Part shown: piece after piece, positions 33,940 through 43,443 of the stretch
Layout: every line of letters begins with the position of its first letter
How positions within the stretch are numbered: the first letter of the stretch is position 1
Assembly: GCA_017936285.1 (NCBI GenBank)
Contig: JAGBFU010000032.1
Location: 1-47,275 of the forward strand
Length of the DNA stretch: 47,275 nucleotides
Origin: Marinifilaceae bacterium
GTDB lineage: Bacteria; Bacteroidota; Bacteroidia; Bacteroidales; Marinifilaceae
Direction of reading: 5' to 3'
Translations under genes and position numbers: made by a program
The notes under the pieces: model-generated
Databases searched by the model: none
Seen by the model: the letters and a program-made list of their open reading frames with translations, nothing else
What the model was told of the DNA's origin: nothing

Positions 33940-34950
33940 ATGAACAAGAGAGAGAGAGTTAAACAGATATTTCGTTTTACCATATTTTTGTGCTTCACTA
34001 TTCTGCTATTCTGGTGGGTATATCGAGATCAGGATTGGACCGAAACCTTCAATGCACTCAGAAGTGATGTAAACTACACCTGGATATGGGTGGGTATAGC
34101 ATTAGGAATCCTCAGTCACATAGCCAGGGCATTAAGATGGCAGCAACTTACCGATTCAATGGGATATAAAATGAGTTTGCCAAATAGTTTTATGGGAGTT
34201 ATGATTGGATACTTTGCAAATATGATTATACCCAGAGCCGGAGAAGTGGCCAGATGTGGTGTTGTTGCAAAATATGAAAACATTCCTACATCCAAGCTTT
34301 TAGGCAATGTAATAGGTGAACGAGTGATAGATATGATTATTCTGCTCACTATGACACTTATAACCATAATATGGCAACTACCGGTATTCATTCAATTCTT
34401 TGAAAAATATATTGCTGTCGGCACCAATTTGGCCGATAAAGGCGACTATATGCTGAAACTTGCCTTAATCGGATTTGCCATATTAGTAGTTGCTATAACA
34501 TTGATATACATCTTCAGACGCAGCAAATTGGTAACAAAACTTAAACCTTTTATTACCGGACTCAAAGAGGGTATTATTACCATAAAGAGAGTGAAAAACG
34601 TATGGTTATTCATATTCTACTCTATTTTTATATGGGTGATGTACTTTCTAATGCTGTATGTGGCATTCTTCTGCTTTGATTTCTCAAAGAATCTGGGCAT
34701 TGGAGTTGCTCTTACTGCATTTGTAACGTCGTGCTATGGAATGGTTGCTCCGGTACAGGGGGGAATAGGTGCATGGCACTTTATGGTAATTGCTGCTATG
34801 ATGCTATACCTGCCAAACACACCGGAAATGCAGGCAAATGTACGTACCTTTGCATTTTTATCACATGGCTCAATGACAATGTTGTATATAGTATTGGGAG
34901 CTTTGTGCATGGCTTTTATGCCACTATATAACAAATTCCGAAAACAATAA
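33940..34950 (+). CDS. Lysylphosphatidylglycerol synthase TM region/UPF0104-type flippase-like protein
   Basis: A 336-residue polytopic membrane protein with about 8 helices. ALRWQQLTDSMGY (about 63-75), NMIIPRAGEVARCGV (about 88-102) and PVQGGIGAWHF (about 273-283) are characteristic of the PF03706 family, which includes the flippase domain of MprF and many stand-alone proteins. There is no soluble aminoacyl-transferase domain, so lipid transport or flipping rather than lysinylation is the likelier activity; the substrate is unknown. The ATG at 33940 is preferred over a TTG upstream. rsmA follows after 14 nt. Confidence 0.88.
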   Translation: MNKRERVKQIFRFTIFLCFTILLFWWVYRDQDWTETFNALRSDVNYTWIWVGIALGILSHIARALRWQQLTDSMGYKMSLPNSFMGVMIGYFANMIIPRAGEVARCGVVAKYENIPTSKLLGNVIGERVIDMIILLTMTLITIIWQLPVFIQFFEKYIAVGTNLADKGDYMLKLALIGFAILVVAITLIYIFRRSKLVTKLKPFITGLKEGIITIKRVKNVWLFIFYSIFIWVMYFLMLYVAFFCFDFSKNLGIGVALTAFVTSCYGMVAPVQGGIGAWHFMVIAAMMLYLPNTPEMQANVRTFAFLSHGSMTMLYIVLGALCMAFMPLYNKFRKQ

Positions 34951-34964
34951 AGAGATATTAAGAT

Positions 34965-35750
34965 ATGCCACGTACCGAAGTAAAAGCCAAAAAGGCCTTG
35001 GGCCAACACTTTCTAACTGACTTAAAAATTGCTGAAGACATTACATTGGCTCTTTCAGCCGATACTACCCCCAATACATTGGAGATAGGACCGGGAATGG
35101 GTGTCCTGACACAATTTCTTCTTAACCGCAAAGATTTAAATGTTGTGGCTGTTGATATTGACCGCGAGTCAATAGAGTATCTGCACAAGAACTATATGCC
35201 CCACGCCTCAAAAATAGTATATGGAGATTTTCTTAAAATGAATATTGACGAACTATTTTCGGGCGAGGCCTTTAACATAATAGGCAATCTGCCCTACAAT
35301 ATATCTTCACAGATATTCTTCAAGGTTATTGAGTATCGTGATCGTATTCCACAGGTTGTCAGCATGATTCAAAAGGAGGTTGCTGAGCGTATAGCCAGCA
35401 AGCACGGAAATAAGGCCTATGGCATTCTTAGTGTATTTCTTCAATGTTATTATGATATTGAATATCTCTTTACCGTTCACGAGAATGTCTTTAACCCACC
35501 ACCTAAGGTAAAGTCGGCAGTGATACGTTTAAAACGCAATGGTCGCACAGAACTTCCATGTAGTGAGAAGTTTTTCTTTACAGTTGTCAAGACTGGCTTT
35601 AATCAACGAAGAAAGACATTAAGAAATTCATTGAAGAGTTTGCTTCCGGAGGGTTTTGAATCACCCTATATGGCGTTACGGCCAGAACAACTTTCGGTTG
35701 AAGACTTCATTGACCTAACCACATTGCTTGAAAATTGCGGGAAGAGCTAA
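34965..35750 (+). CDS. rsmA: 16S rRNA dimethyladenosine transferase
   Basis: A 261-residue KsgA homologue that dimethylates A1518 and A1519 of 16S rRNA. KKALGQHFLTD (8-18) is the N-terminal motif, LEIGPGMGVLT the SAM motif and NLPYNISSQIFFK the catalytic NLPY. PPKVKSAVIRL and FNQRRKTLRNSL are in the C-terminal part. Full length; cotranscribed with the flippase-like gene. Confidence 0.96.
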   Translation: MPRTEVKAKKALGQHFLTDLKIAEDITLALSADTTPNTLEIGPGMGVLTQFLLNRKDLNVVAVDIDRESIEYLHKNYMPHASKIVYGDFLKMNIDELFSGEAFNIIGNLPYNISSQIFFKVIEYRDRIPQVVSMIQKEVAERIASKHGNKAYGILSVFLQCYYDIEYLFTVHENVFNPPPKVKSAVIRLKRNGRTELPCSEKFFFTVVKTGFNQRRKTLRNSLKSLLPEGFESPYMALRPEQLSVEDFIDLTTLLENCGKS

Positions 35751-35790
35751 CTATGCGTAAAATAGAACTGCGGCGAGGTCTCTTCAACCG

Positions 35791-35955
35791 AAAGCAAATC
35801 TGTGCAAATCGTATCTTTACATTTATCATTAATCTGTCAAGCTACGTTTTCTTCATTTGCAATCTAGTGGATTTGCTTTAATTTGTTATCTACCAACCCC
35901 CTAAATCCCCCTTCGTTTGGCTCACAAGTTCGCCTGCACTAATAAGGGGGACTTA
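35791..35955 (+). repeat. Dispersed repeat family A, copy 3
   Basis: The whole core and tail of 89-254 recur here, including the perfect inverted ends (35791-35800 with 35870-35879) and the hairpin TCCCCCTT (35906-35913) with AAGGGGGA (35944-35951). The loop sequence has diverged. The gene-free stretch 35751-36146 holds this repeat, then about 150 nt of AT-rich sequence with no gene that I can support, then a terminator. Confidence 0.85.
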
Positions 35956-36108
35956 CTTGAGACGCTAGACAATAGTATATTTTATATTTTTAACATTTAT
36001 TCCCCCCAAAAAAATAGACAATTATTTTTAGTTTTTTAATATTTCATATTGATAAATATTACAAACTGGATTAAAGTTATATAGCTACGGCAAAATAGTT
36101 ACTTAATA

Positions 36109-36140
36109 AATAAAAAGAGCAACCTTAAAAAGATTGCTCT
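36109..36140 (-). terminator. Intrinsic terminator of the seven-gene minus-strand operon
   Basis: AGAGCAA (36116-36122) and TTGCTCT (36134-36140) form the stem. Read on the minus strand it is followed by a T-rich tract (complement of 36109-36115). It is 7 nt beyond the MscS-like stop codon. Confidence 0.8.
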
Positions 36141-36146
36141 AATTTA

Positions 36147-37331
36147 TTATGGGATATGTGAATTTGAACAATGAACAGAACAACTGCGTTGGAATACACA
36201 TAAACCGAATTCAGGCATGATAGTAAGTGCATGTCCCATAAATGAGGTTTGAAAATGCTCATATACAACCCAATCGGTATCTGCACAAAAGCAGTAGAAC
36301 TCTACAGGCAAACCTTCACTACCAGGTTCAAGCTGACGCACCATTTTTGTCATTCCCTGATGCACAAGGTTATTCTTATTCATATATCTCTCCATACTTC
36401 GGGTATATAGAACTACATTTACATTCTCGGAATCAAGATCCTCTGCTGTAATCAACCCATTATCCAATAGTGAGGCAATCTCATCATCGGTACAGCAACG
36501 AATCGAGTGAAAATTAATATTGACCGAACGCTTCATTCTACGACCTCCACTCTCACGCATTCCACGCCAGTTCTGAAAGGCATCACTCACCAATGCATAT
36601 GGAGGAATAGTAGTAATTGTCTTATCCCAGTTCTGAACCTTTACTGTTGTCATCGACACCTCAATAACCTCTCCATCTGCACCCGCTTTAGGTACACAAA
36701 TCCAATCCCCTGGACGTAACATATCATTTACCGACAACTGAATACCTGCAACAAATCCAACTATTGAGTCTTTAAAAACCAACATCAAAACCGTTGCGGC
36801 AGCTCCAATTCCTGTTATAAGAGTTAACGGCGATTTTCCTATCACATTTGCAATAATAACTATAATTCCAAGGCATATCGCAATTAACTTTAACATTTGG
36901 TATACGCCATGCAAAGGGCGATCTTTAAGAGAGCTGTAATTCGATGATATTGTATCAATTGATTCAATCAGTACACACACAAATTTAATGATAATGGCTA
37001 TTAAATAGACATTCATCACTCTCCATATCAATTCATGGAATGTAGTGTCATCTTGTTCAAAAAAGAGTGAAATAAAAAAGTATGCTACAATAGCAGGAAC
37101 AAGTTGCCCTATTGTCTTCAACATCTTATCGCTGAACAGAACATCATCCCATTTCACACTGGTTCTACTTATTACCTTTTTGATCATTGGGAATATTAAT
37201 CTGCGTACCAAAATACCACAGAGCATTGATACGAACAGAATAACAGCAAAGAATATTCCATCCTTTATCCACGATTCCGATGATGAGTCTATATTCAATA
37301 TAGACAGAATCTCTTCAACTAATTTTCTCAT
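36147..37331 (-). CDS. Mechanosensitive ion channel, MscS superfamily (YbdG-like)
   Basis: A 394-residue channel with about five N-terminal membrane segments (about 25-190). The pore-lining helix and beta domain follow (GIGAAATVLMLVFKDSIVGFVAGIQ, MLRPGDWICVP, TTVKVQNWDKTITTIPPYALV). A C-terminal domain (about 260-394) with RSVNINFHSIRC resembles the miniconductance YbdG type rather than the short MscS type seen at 7698. The C-terminus is Cys- and His-rich (last about 15 residues). Last gene of the operon. Confidence 0.9.
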   Translation of the reverse strand: MRKLVEEILSILNIDSSSESWIKDGIFFAVILFVSMLCGILVRRLIFPMIKKVISRTSVKWDDVLFSDKMLKTIGQLVPAIVAYFFISLFFEQDDTTFHELIWRVMNVYLIAIIIKFVCVLIESIDTISSNYSSLKDRPLHGVYQMLKLIAICLGIIVIIANVIGKSPLTLITGIGAAATVLMLVFKDSIVGFVAGIQLSVNDMLRPGDWICVPKAGADGEVIEVSMTTVKVQNWDKTITTIPPYALVSDAFQNWRGMRESGGRRMKRSVNINFHSIRCCTDDEIASLLDNGLITAEDLDSENVNVVLYTRSMERYMNKNNLVHQGMTKMVRQLEPGSEGLPVEFYCFCADTDWVVYEHFQTSFMGHALTIMPEFGLCVFQRSCSVHCSNSHIP

Positions 37332-37336
37332 ACTAC

Positions 37337-40300
37337 TTACTCTGCATTATACTTCTCAAGCGCCTGCTCAATCTCTTCATCACTCATCTCTTCATCATCA
37401 TTCTCATCCTCGCTCATAGAGAATTTTGGCAAGGCATAACTCTTGTCTTTAATCTCATCAAGGAAATCTGATATTTTATCTTTCAAATCTATCCTTATTT
37501 TATGAACGTCATATTTTGATGTTGGTTTCAACAAATCTTTATATTTGGCCTTTGTTATCCTGAATTTCATATCATCTGAATCTCCCTTAATAGTCAAACC
37601 AAATTTGAACGGAATAGGACTATCCAAAATTGAGATGTGATAATTATATGACATATCCAATCCCTGACGACCGCCGACGGCTGCTTTGTATCTATCCATC
37701 CTGAAGACAAAAGGATATATATCAATCATTCCATTACTCATTGAGAGAGAAACAGAAAGCGAATCAATGAGGTTCCTTTTTCTATTCTTAAACTTAAGCT
37801 TTTTTGCTATCATTGAGAAGGTTTCACCATCCATAAGAACCAGATCTTTACCATCAATGCAAGCTGCCGCATTAAGTGAATTCATATCCACACTCATATT
37901 CCGATCCCAATTACCGGCAACAGCAAAATCAAGATTTACGTTACCTGAAAGTGATTGCAACATTGGCATAATTGTATCAAATTGGGGGACAGCCTCAAGA
38001 AGACTTCCTATCTGAATATTGCGCATTGTCATTGCGACACCGGCAAATGCCGACGTTGTATCTTCAGCCGTATATAATCCACGGGCCAAAAGATCACCCA
38101 ATGTGGAATTTACACTCATTTCACTCATGGTCAATACTCCGCTATTGACATTGAACGAGGCTACAGCATCTTTCATTCTCCACTTGCCAAGAGTCATGTT
38201 TTCGGCAGTAAAGTTACAATCAACATTATAGATTTCCGGAATGACATATACGTGATTCAATACAATCGGAGCTACTGTATCGGCAATCTCTTCTGTGTAT
38301 AGATCACCATTTGGTTGCTCTTCCGCCATATCAACCATCTCCAGACGAGCCTCCTGAGTTGCCTTTTTATCCTCAATCAAGGTGTCTTTGCGCGAAGCGA
38401 TTATTGAGTCTATACGCATTCTGAATTCATTGCCACGATCCATTGCCGTTAACAATTGGTTGATGTTAACACGCTTCGCATTTACATCAAGTTGCATTGA
38501 GACTGTATCGTTGAGAATCAGCCAATCCCATGCATTATCAATTCTTCCCTTAATGGTAAATTTAGAACGCCCTACACCCACATCCTGACCTATTAACTCA
38601 ACACTTGTTGAATCTGTCTTAAATGTTAATAACGGGCTCTGTATCATTAATGGATAGTGCATTGTGTATAATCGCAATCTCTTGACTATAAAATTTGAAG
38701 TTTGAACCCAGCGTTTGCTTTCAGGGCTAAGTTTATGACCATCAAGCGTAAACTCCAGCCTTTGAACATACAATCTATCCTGGAATGGTGTAAAGCTTAA
38801 TGAATCGGAAACTATCTCGGCCTTTACCTTAGGCAATCTTCTGTTACTTTTATCCGAATACAAGCGCGCCTTAACATCAAGGAATTTTGAATCGAACCAG
38901 GTTGTATCATATCTGTCTGCTCGCATATTGCGCCATACAAGTGATGCAGAGAGTGGAACTATTGCAGTGGTATCCTGAACCTGAGCAGTGCGAAGTGAGA
39001 TTCGCAATGAATCGGAAGATATTACATTGTGACTGCCTAACTCTACCCTCATGGAATCGTATCTGATAGTACCCCCTAACGGTGATATTTCAGGAATGGC
39101 ATTTGATTTTACCATAACCCGTTTGGCATCTTTATCAACTCGAGGTCTTATCATTCCTGTACCCATATTTATTGAGGCTCCATCAATATATAAAAGTATA
39201 GAATCTGATGGCAGTTCAAAATAGAATTCCGGAATATCAAGATTACCTCCAGCCTTTATTTTTCCGTAGTTACTTGATGTAATGTCAGAGAGTTTAAAGT
39301 TGGTCCTTAGAGTACCATCAATATCTCCGCGAGCCACAACTCCCAATGTATCAGGGAATAGAGACAACATTCTCTCGGCATCTACATTTAATTTTGTAGT
39401 CAATAGAACTTTAGGATCGGTTGTAAGTTCGGAAATCTGACCTGTAACATTTGCAACGATTCCCGTACCAACCAAATTCATTCGGTTAATAACTATATTC
39501 TGATGTTTCGGATCATTCAAATCAAGATCAACAAGGATATTTACATCCAAAGTATCTATTTTGCCATCAAGATCCTTATGGGCAAAACTGACATCCTTGG
39601 TTCTGAATACACCATCAATATATGGAAGAGAATTTTGATTCAATGCTCCATATATTGAGCCGTTGCAGGCTACTTTTCCTCCTACTGTTATCCCCTGAGC
39701 AAATTCAGTATAACGCTTAGGCACAATCTTCCATAATTCATTCAATTCTGGCAATCTTGCTTTGTACTTCAAATCAAGTTCAATTCCGTCAATATCTATG
39801 GTCGTATCCTTGCGGATAGAACCATCACATGAGAAGGAGATATTATTAATTCTGACATCAGTCTTGTTTAAAACTATTGCAGATGAATCATTTTTCACAA
39901 AGAGTTGTCCTTTAACCCCCACAGACAACTCATTAAGAAGAGGCTCTTGTGCAGAAATATACTTAATTTTCTGCGAGTCGAAATCCATATCAACAAAGAG
40001 ACCTCTATCTATAGACATTCCACCTCTGAGTTTTAATGAACCACCAATCATATCAAACAGATCATTAGTTGTTCTGTCGTCATATCTGATATCGGCATTG
40101 GTAATTGTAAACTCCTTTATACCGAATCCTGCAATAAAGGTATCTCCCGACTCTTCAGTTACAATCTCTAAGGTATCAACTCCCGACTCCTCAATAAACA
40201 TATCCCAGTTTGATGTAGAATCGGGATAGATTGTATAATTTGCCCTGACACTATCAATAAAGACTCCGGCAAAGACAAATTTTCCTGCCAGCAAGGGCAG

Positions 40301-40627
40301 TGCAGACATCGCAATATCTGCTTTTTTTACAGAAAGAAGCGTATCTTCTGCTGTCGGGATATAGAGTGAGTCCTTCACTTTATCTGTGGTAACAACCAGA
40401 TTATCAACGGCCAATGTCATTGATGGAAATCTACTGAATAGCTGTAATTTGTACTCATCAGCGTCAATACTTATACTCAGATTCTGATCCGTATAATCTG
40501 TTATTATACTACGAATTTTATCATCGCTGCAATAATATGTTACAGCAATTATAAAAATCAACATAACAGATACGATAGCCGAAGCTATTATACCCAACAC
40601 TCTTAATACTCCACTTCTCTTTTTCAT
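37337..40627 (-). CDS. AsmA-family large envelope protein
   Basis: A 1096-residue protein with one N-terminal membrane helix (about 7-30) and a very long beta-rich periplasmic part. The N-terminal AsmA region has the pattern SISIDADEYKLQLFSRFPSM and the AsmA C-terminal domain lies at about 850-1010. The last about 60 residues are acidic and helical. AsmA/TamB/YhdP-like proteins are thought to form hydrophobic grooves that carry phospholipids to the outer membrane; that role is family knowledge, not shown here. It lies 5 nt from the MscS-like gene. Confidence 0.88.
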   Translation of the reverse strand: MKKRSGVLRVLGIIASAIVSVMLIFIIAVTYYCSDDKIRSIITDYTDQNLSISIDADEYKLQLFSRFPSMTLAVDNLVVTTDKVKDSLYIPTAEDTLLSVKKADIAMSALPLLAGKFVFAGVFIDSVRANYTIYPDSTSNWDMFIEESGVDTLEIVTEESGDTFIAGFGIKEFTITNADIRYDDRTTNDLFDMIGGSLKLRGGMSIDRGLFVDMDFDSQKIKYISAQEPLLNELSVGVKGQLFVKNDSSAIVLNKTDVRINNISFSCDGSIRKDTTIDIDGIELDLKYKARLPELNELWKIVPKRYTEFAQGITVGGKVACNGSIYGALNQNSLPYIDGVFRTKDVSFAHKDLDGKIDTLDVNILVDLDLNDPKHQNIVINRMNLVGTGIVANVTGQISELTTDPKVLLTTKLNVDAERMLSLFPDTLGVVARGDIDGTLRTNFKLSDITSSNYGKIKAGGNLDIPEFYFELPSDSILLYIDGASINMGTGMIRPRVDKDAKRVMVKSNAIPEISPLGGTIRYDSMRVELGSHNVISSDSLRISLRTAQVQDTTAIVPLSASLVWRNMRADRYDTTWFDSKFLDVKARLYSDKSNRRLPKVKAEIVSDSLSFTPFQDRLYVQRLEFTLDGHKLSPESKRWVQTSNFIVKRLRLYTMHYPLMIQSPLLTFKTDSTSVELIGQDVGVGRSKFTIKGRIDNAWDWLILNDTVSMQLDVNAKRVNINQLLTAMDRGNEFRMRIDSIIASRKDTLIEDKKATQEARLEMVDMAEEQPNGDLYTEEIADTVAPIVLNHVYVIPEIYNVDCNFTAENMTLGKWRMKDAVASFNVNSGVLTMSEMSVNSTLGDLLARGLYTAEDTTSAFAGVAMTMRNIQIGSLLEAVPQFDTIMPMLQSLSGNVNLDFAVAGNWDRNMSVDMNSLNAAACIDGKDLVLMDGETFSMIAKKLKFKNRKRNLIDSLSVSLSMSNGMIDIYPFVFRMDRYKAAVGGRQGLDMSYNYHISILDSPIPFKFGLTIKGDSDDMKFRITKAKYKDLLKPTSKYDVHKIRIDLKDKISDFLDEIKDKSYALPKFSMSEDENDDEEMSDEEIEQALEKYNAE

Positions 40628-40651
40628 CTTAATAACAGTGCTGTTTGAGAA

Positions 40652-42781
40652 TTACAGATAGTCTTCAAAGTAGTTTGTAACCTTCTGCATCAGGTGAATT
40701 CTATCCTTACCCATTACATTATGCTCGGCACATGGATATGGGAAATAATCTACCTGAACATTGTTTTTTATACACTCTCGGATAAAGCTCAAGCTATGCT
40801 CCCACACTACAACATTATCAATCGCTCCCTGACATATCAACAACTTGCCCTTCAAATCTTTTGCCTTGTTTATGAGCGAGGTCTTCGCAAAACCATCAGG
40901 ATTGGTTTTTGCAGTCTCCATATAACGCTCGCCATACATTATCTCGTACCACTTCCAATCAATAACAGGACCTCCGGCTACCGCAACCTTAAATATATCC
41001 GGATAGTTTGTTATCAATGAGATTGTCATAAATCCTCCATAACTCCAACCATGTACTCCAACTCTATTTCTGTCGCACCATGAGTGTGATAGCAGCCACT
41101 CCATACCCTTTATCTGGTCTGCCATCTCAGCCTGACCACAATACTTGTGAATTGCTCTTTCGTACTCAGCGCCCCTATTAGGAGTTCCCCTGTTATCCAT
41201 TACAAACACCACATATCCATGCTGCGCCATATACATCTCCCAATAGCGAATCTCTGCAAGCCAGCTATTTTTCACCAATTGAGAGTGTGGACCTCCATAT
41301 ACATACAGTATTACCGGATAACACTTGGTTGAGTCAAAATCTATTGGTTTGATGAGACGGTAATAGTTATCATACACTCCATCGGCACTCTTAACTGTAC
41401 CAATTGTAACCTCGCCCACATTATAATCAGCCAAAGGATTATTACAAACGGTTATACTCTTTACAACTTGTCCATTATTTTTGACAAGCTGTTTCACTCC
41501 GGGAACATTCAATGAAGAGTATGTATCGATAAAATAGTTCATATCTGCACTGAATGTAATTTTATGCCATCCCGGCTCCTTGGTCAATCTGCTTTTTTTG
41601 CCACTCTTGATATCAACACTGAAAAGATGATTATCTATTGGCGATACCTCGGCTGAGGTGTAATATACTCTTTTGCCATCATATCCGACAAACTCTACAT
41701 CAGCATCTACCGGGGTCAAACGCTTAATTAATTTTCCATCAGTACCATACAGATAAAGGCTCTTGTATCCATCACGACAGTTTGTTGTATAGATAAACTT
41801 ATCACTGTCATTACTCAGGAAATACAATGAACGGATTGGCTCCATGAATCTGCTCTCTGTATCTGTGAAGAGTGTATTGATAAAGGTGCCATCAGCAGCG
41901 TTATATACATTGAGGTGCATCTCCTTTTGAGCTCTGTTCAATACCTGAATATATACCTTGTCAGACTCTGGTGCCCATGTGATGTTTGTCAGGTAACGCT
42001 CCTTGTCAAAATCAGTAACATTCATTTTAGTACTCTTACCACTCTTGAAATCATACACATATAGCGATACAATCTCGGATGCCATTCCATTCATCGGGTA
42101 CTTGATCTCAACCAAAGAACCCGTACGAGTAGTGATATCCAACAATGGAAAATTGGTTACATTGCTCTCATCTTTCTGATAATATGCAAGTTTCTCTCCA
42201 TCTGGCGACCAAAATATTCCATTTGATATACCAAACTCGCTGCGACTTACAGTTGTTCCACTGACAATGTTCTTATCCTTCTCATTGGTTATTGCTATTT
42301 CGGTACCATCATTGAAGTAGAGGTTATTACCTACAACGTATGCCACACCGTTACGCTTGGCATTATAGGTTATATCGGTAGCGCCTTTAGGGATTGAAAT
42401 GGCCTTATCTACCCTTTTGTTGATTAAATCAATCACAACAAAACGGCCATTATTCATTAAAGAGAGTTTTCCCTCTGCACACATAGAGAAATTAGGAAAT
42501 CCCTTTAAATTTGAGTTCAAAACTCCATTCAATTCTGCCAGACTCAATACTTCGGTTTCTGTTAGTTTTTGTGCATTAACAGCAACCAGGCTACTACCCT
42601 TTAGATAGATATAATCACACCCTGTTGCATCCCAGGCAGTAAATTGCGTTCTTGGAATAATATTATATCCCATAACCGCCTGCTCCATAGTCAGCACCTT
42701 CTCACCACTTTTATCATTCGGATTAGCCATAGTTGACACAGCCATCGCCGCCATTACAATTGTTGTTAAAACTCTTTTCAT
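40652..42781 (-). CDS. Dipeptidyl-peptidase IV-type S9 serine peptidase
   Basis: A 709-residue exported peptidase with a signal peptide (1-19, ...VSTMAN). An N-terminal beta-propeller (about 40-465) is followed by the alpha/beta-hydrolase domain (about 470-709). The nucleophile is in GWSYGGFM (Ser near 577), the acid is likely in GAIDNVV and the base in AEHNVM. It probably removes X-Pro or similar dipeptides from peptides in the periplasm, feeding amino-acid fermentation. Neighbours in the operon are envelope genes. Confidence 0.92.
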   Translation of the reverse strand: MKRVLTTIVMAAMAVSTMANPNDKSGEKVLTMEQAVMGYNIIPRTQFTAWDATGCDYIYLKGSSLVAVNAQKLTETEVLSLAELNGVLNSNLKGFPNFSMCAEGKLSLMNNGRFVVIDLINKRVDKAISIPKGATDITYNAKRNGVAYVVGNNLYFNDGTEIAITNEKDKNIVSGTTVSRSEFGISNGIFWSPDGEKLAYYQKDESNVTNFPLLDITTRTGSLVEIKYPMNGMASEIVSLYVYDFKSGKSTKMNVTDFDKERYLTNITWAPESDKVYIQVLNRAQKEMHLNVYNAADGTFINTLFTDTESRFMEPIRSLYFLSNDSDKFIYTTNCRDGYKSLYLYGTDGKLIKRLTPVDADVEFVGYDGKRVYYTSAEVSPIDNHLFSVDIKSGKKSRLTKEPGWHKITFSADMNYFIDTYSSLNVPGVKQLVKNNGQVVKSITVCNNPLADYNVGEVTIGTVKSADGVYDNYYRLIKPIDFDSTKCYPVILYVYGGPHSQLVKNSWLAEIRYWEMYMAQHGYVVFVMDNRGTPNRGAEYERAIHKYCGQAEMADQIKGMEWLLSHSWCDRNRVGVHGWSYGGFMTISLITNYPDIFKVAVAGGPVIDWKWYEIMYGERYMETAKTNPDGFAKTSLINKAKDLKGKLLICQGAIDNVVVWEHSLSFIRECIKNNVQVDYFPYPCAEHNVMGKDRIHLMQKVTNYFEDYL

Positions 42782-42787
42782 ATTTCA

Positions 42788-43423
42788 CTATTCAAAATCA
42801 TCCATTGCACTCTCACCAACCTTGCTCTTGATTTTTGGCAAGGCTATATGATATCTGACCGACAAAATTCTTGATATAAAAATCACAAGAAAACTTATAA
42901 CCTCGGTCCACAGAATATCCAATCCAAGTTTTTGACACAGACCAAAAACCAATCCTCCCAAGATACATAATGTAGCATATAACTCTTTACGGAAGATAAG
43001 GGGGATCTCATTAATTAATATGTCACGCAATACTCCACCGGCAGTTGCTGTCAACAAGCCCATTCCGGTAGCCACCCACAATGGGAATCCGAATGAGAGG
43101 GTCTTCTCAACTCCAACAACTGCATACAGAGCCAGTCCGACAGTATCAAAGATAAAAAATGCAGACTTCATTCTAACCACATATTTTGCAAAGACCACTG
43201 TATAGATCAATGCAACTCCGGTTATAATCAGATATATTGGATTTGTCATCCAAAATGGTGTTGTATTCAACAACACGTCACGAATGGTTCCTCCACCAAT
43301 CGCAACTGCCAATCCAACAACATACGCTCCATACCAATCAAAATTTTTGGCAGCAGCAAGGCGCAATCCGCTTATTGCAAAAGCGAAAGTACCAATAAAC
43401 TCCATTACCCACATTAAATTCAT
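42788..43423 (-). CDS. Trimeric intracellular cation (TRIC) channel family protein (UPF0126)
   Basis: A 211-residue, seven-helix membrane protein made of two repeats. Each has the family's glycine motif: GGGTIRDVLL (about 43-52) and AGGVLRDILI (about 128-137). Prokaryotic TRIC proteins are cation channels; what it moves in vivo is not known. The C-terminal tail is charged. It is 6 nt from the S9 peptidase gene. Confidence 0.9.
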   Translation of the reverse strand: MNLMWVMEFIGTFAFAISGLRLAAAKNFDWYGAYVVGLAVAIGGGTIRDVLLNTTPFWMTNPIYLIITGVALIYTVVFAKYVVRMKSAFFIFDTVGLALYAVVGVEKTLSFGFPLWVATGMGLLTATAGGVLRDILINEIPLIFRKELYATLCILGGLVFGLCQKLGLDILWTEVISFLVIFISRILSVRYHIALPKIKSKVGESAMDDFE

Positions 43424-43443
43424 AGCTCACACTCCATTTATGC

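Noticed and set aside
39762..40229. 155-residue plus-strand frame
   Set aside because: Antisense to the AsmA-like gene.
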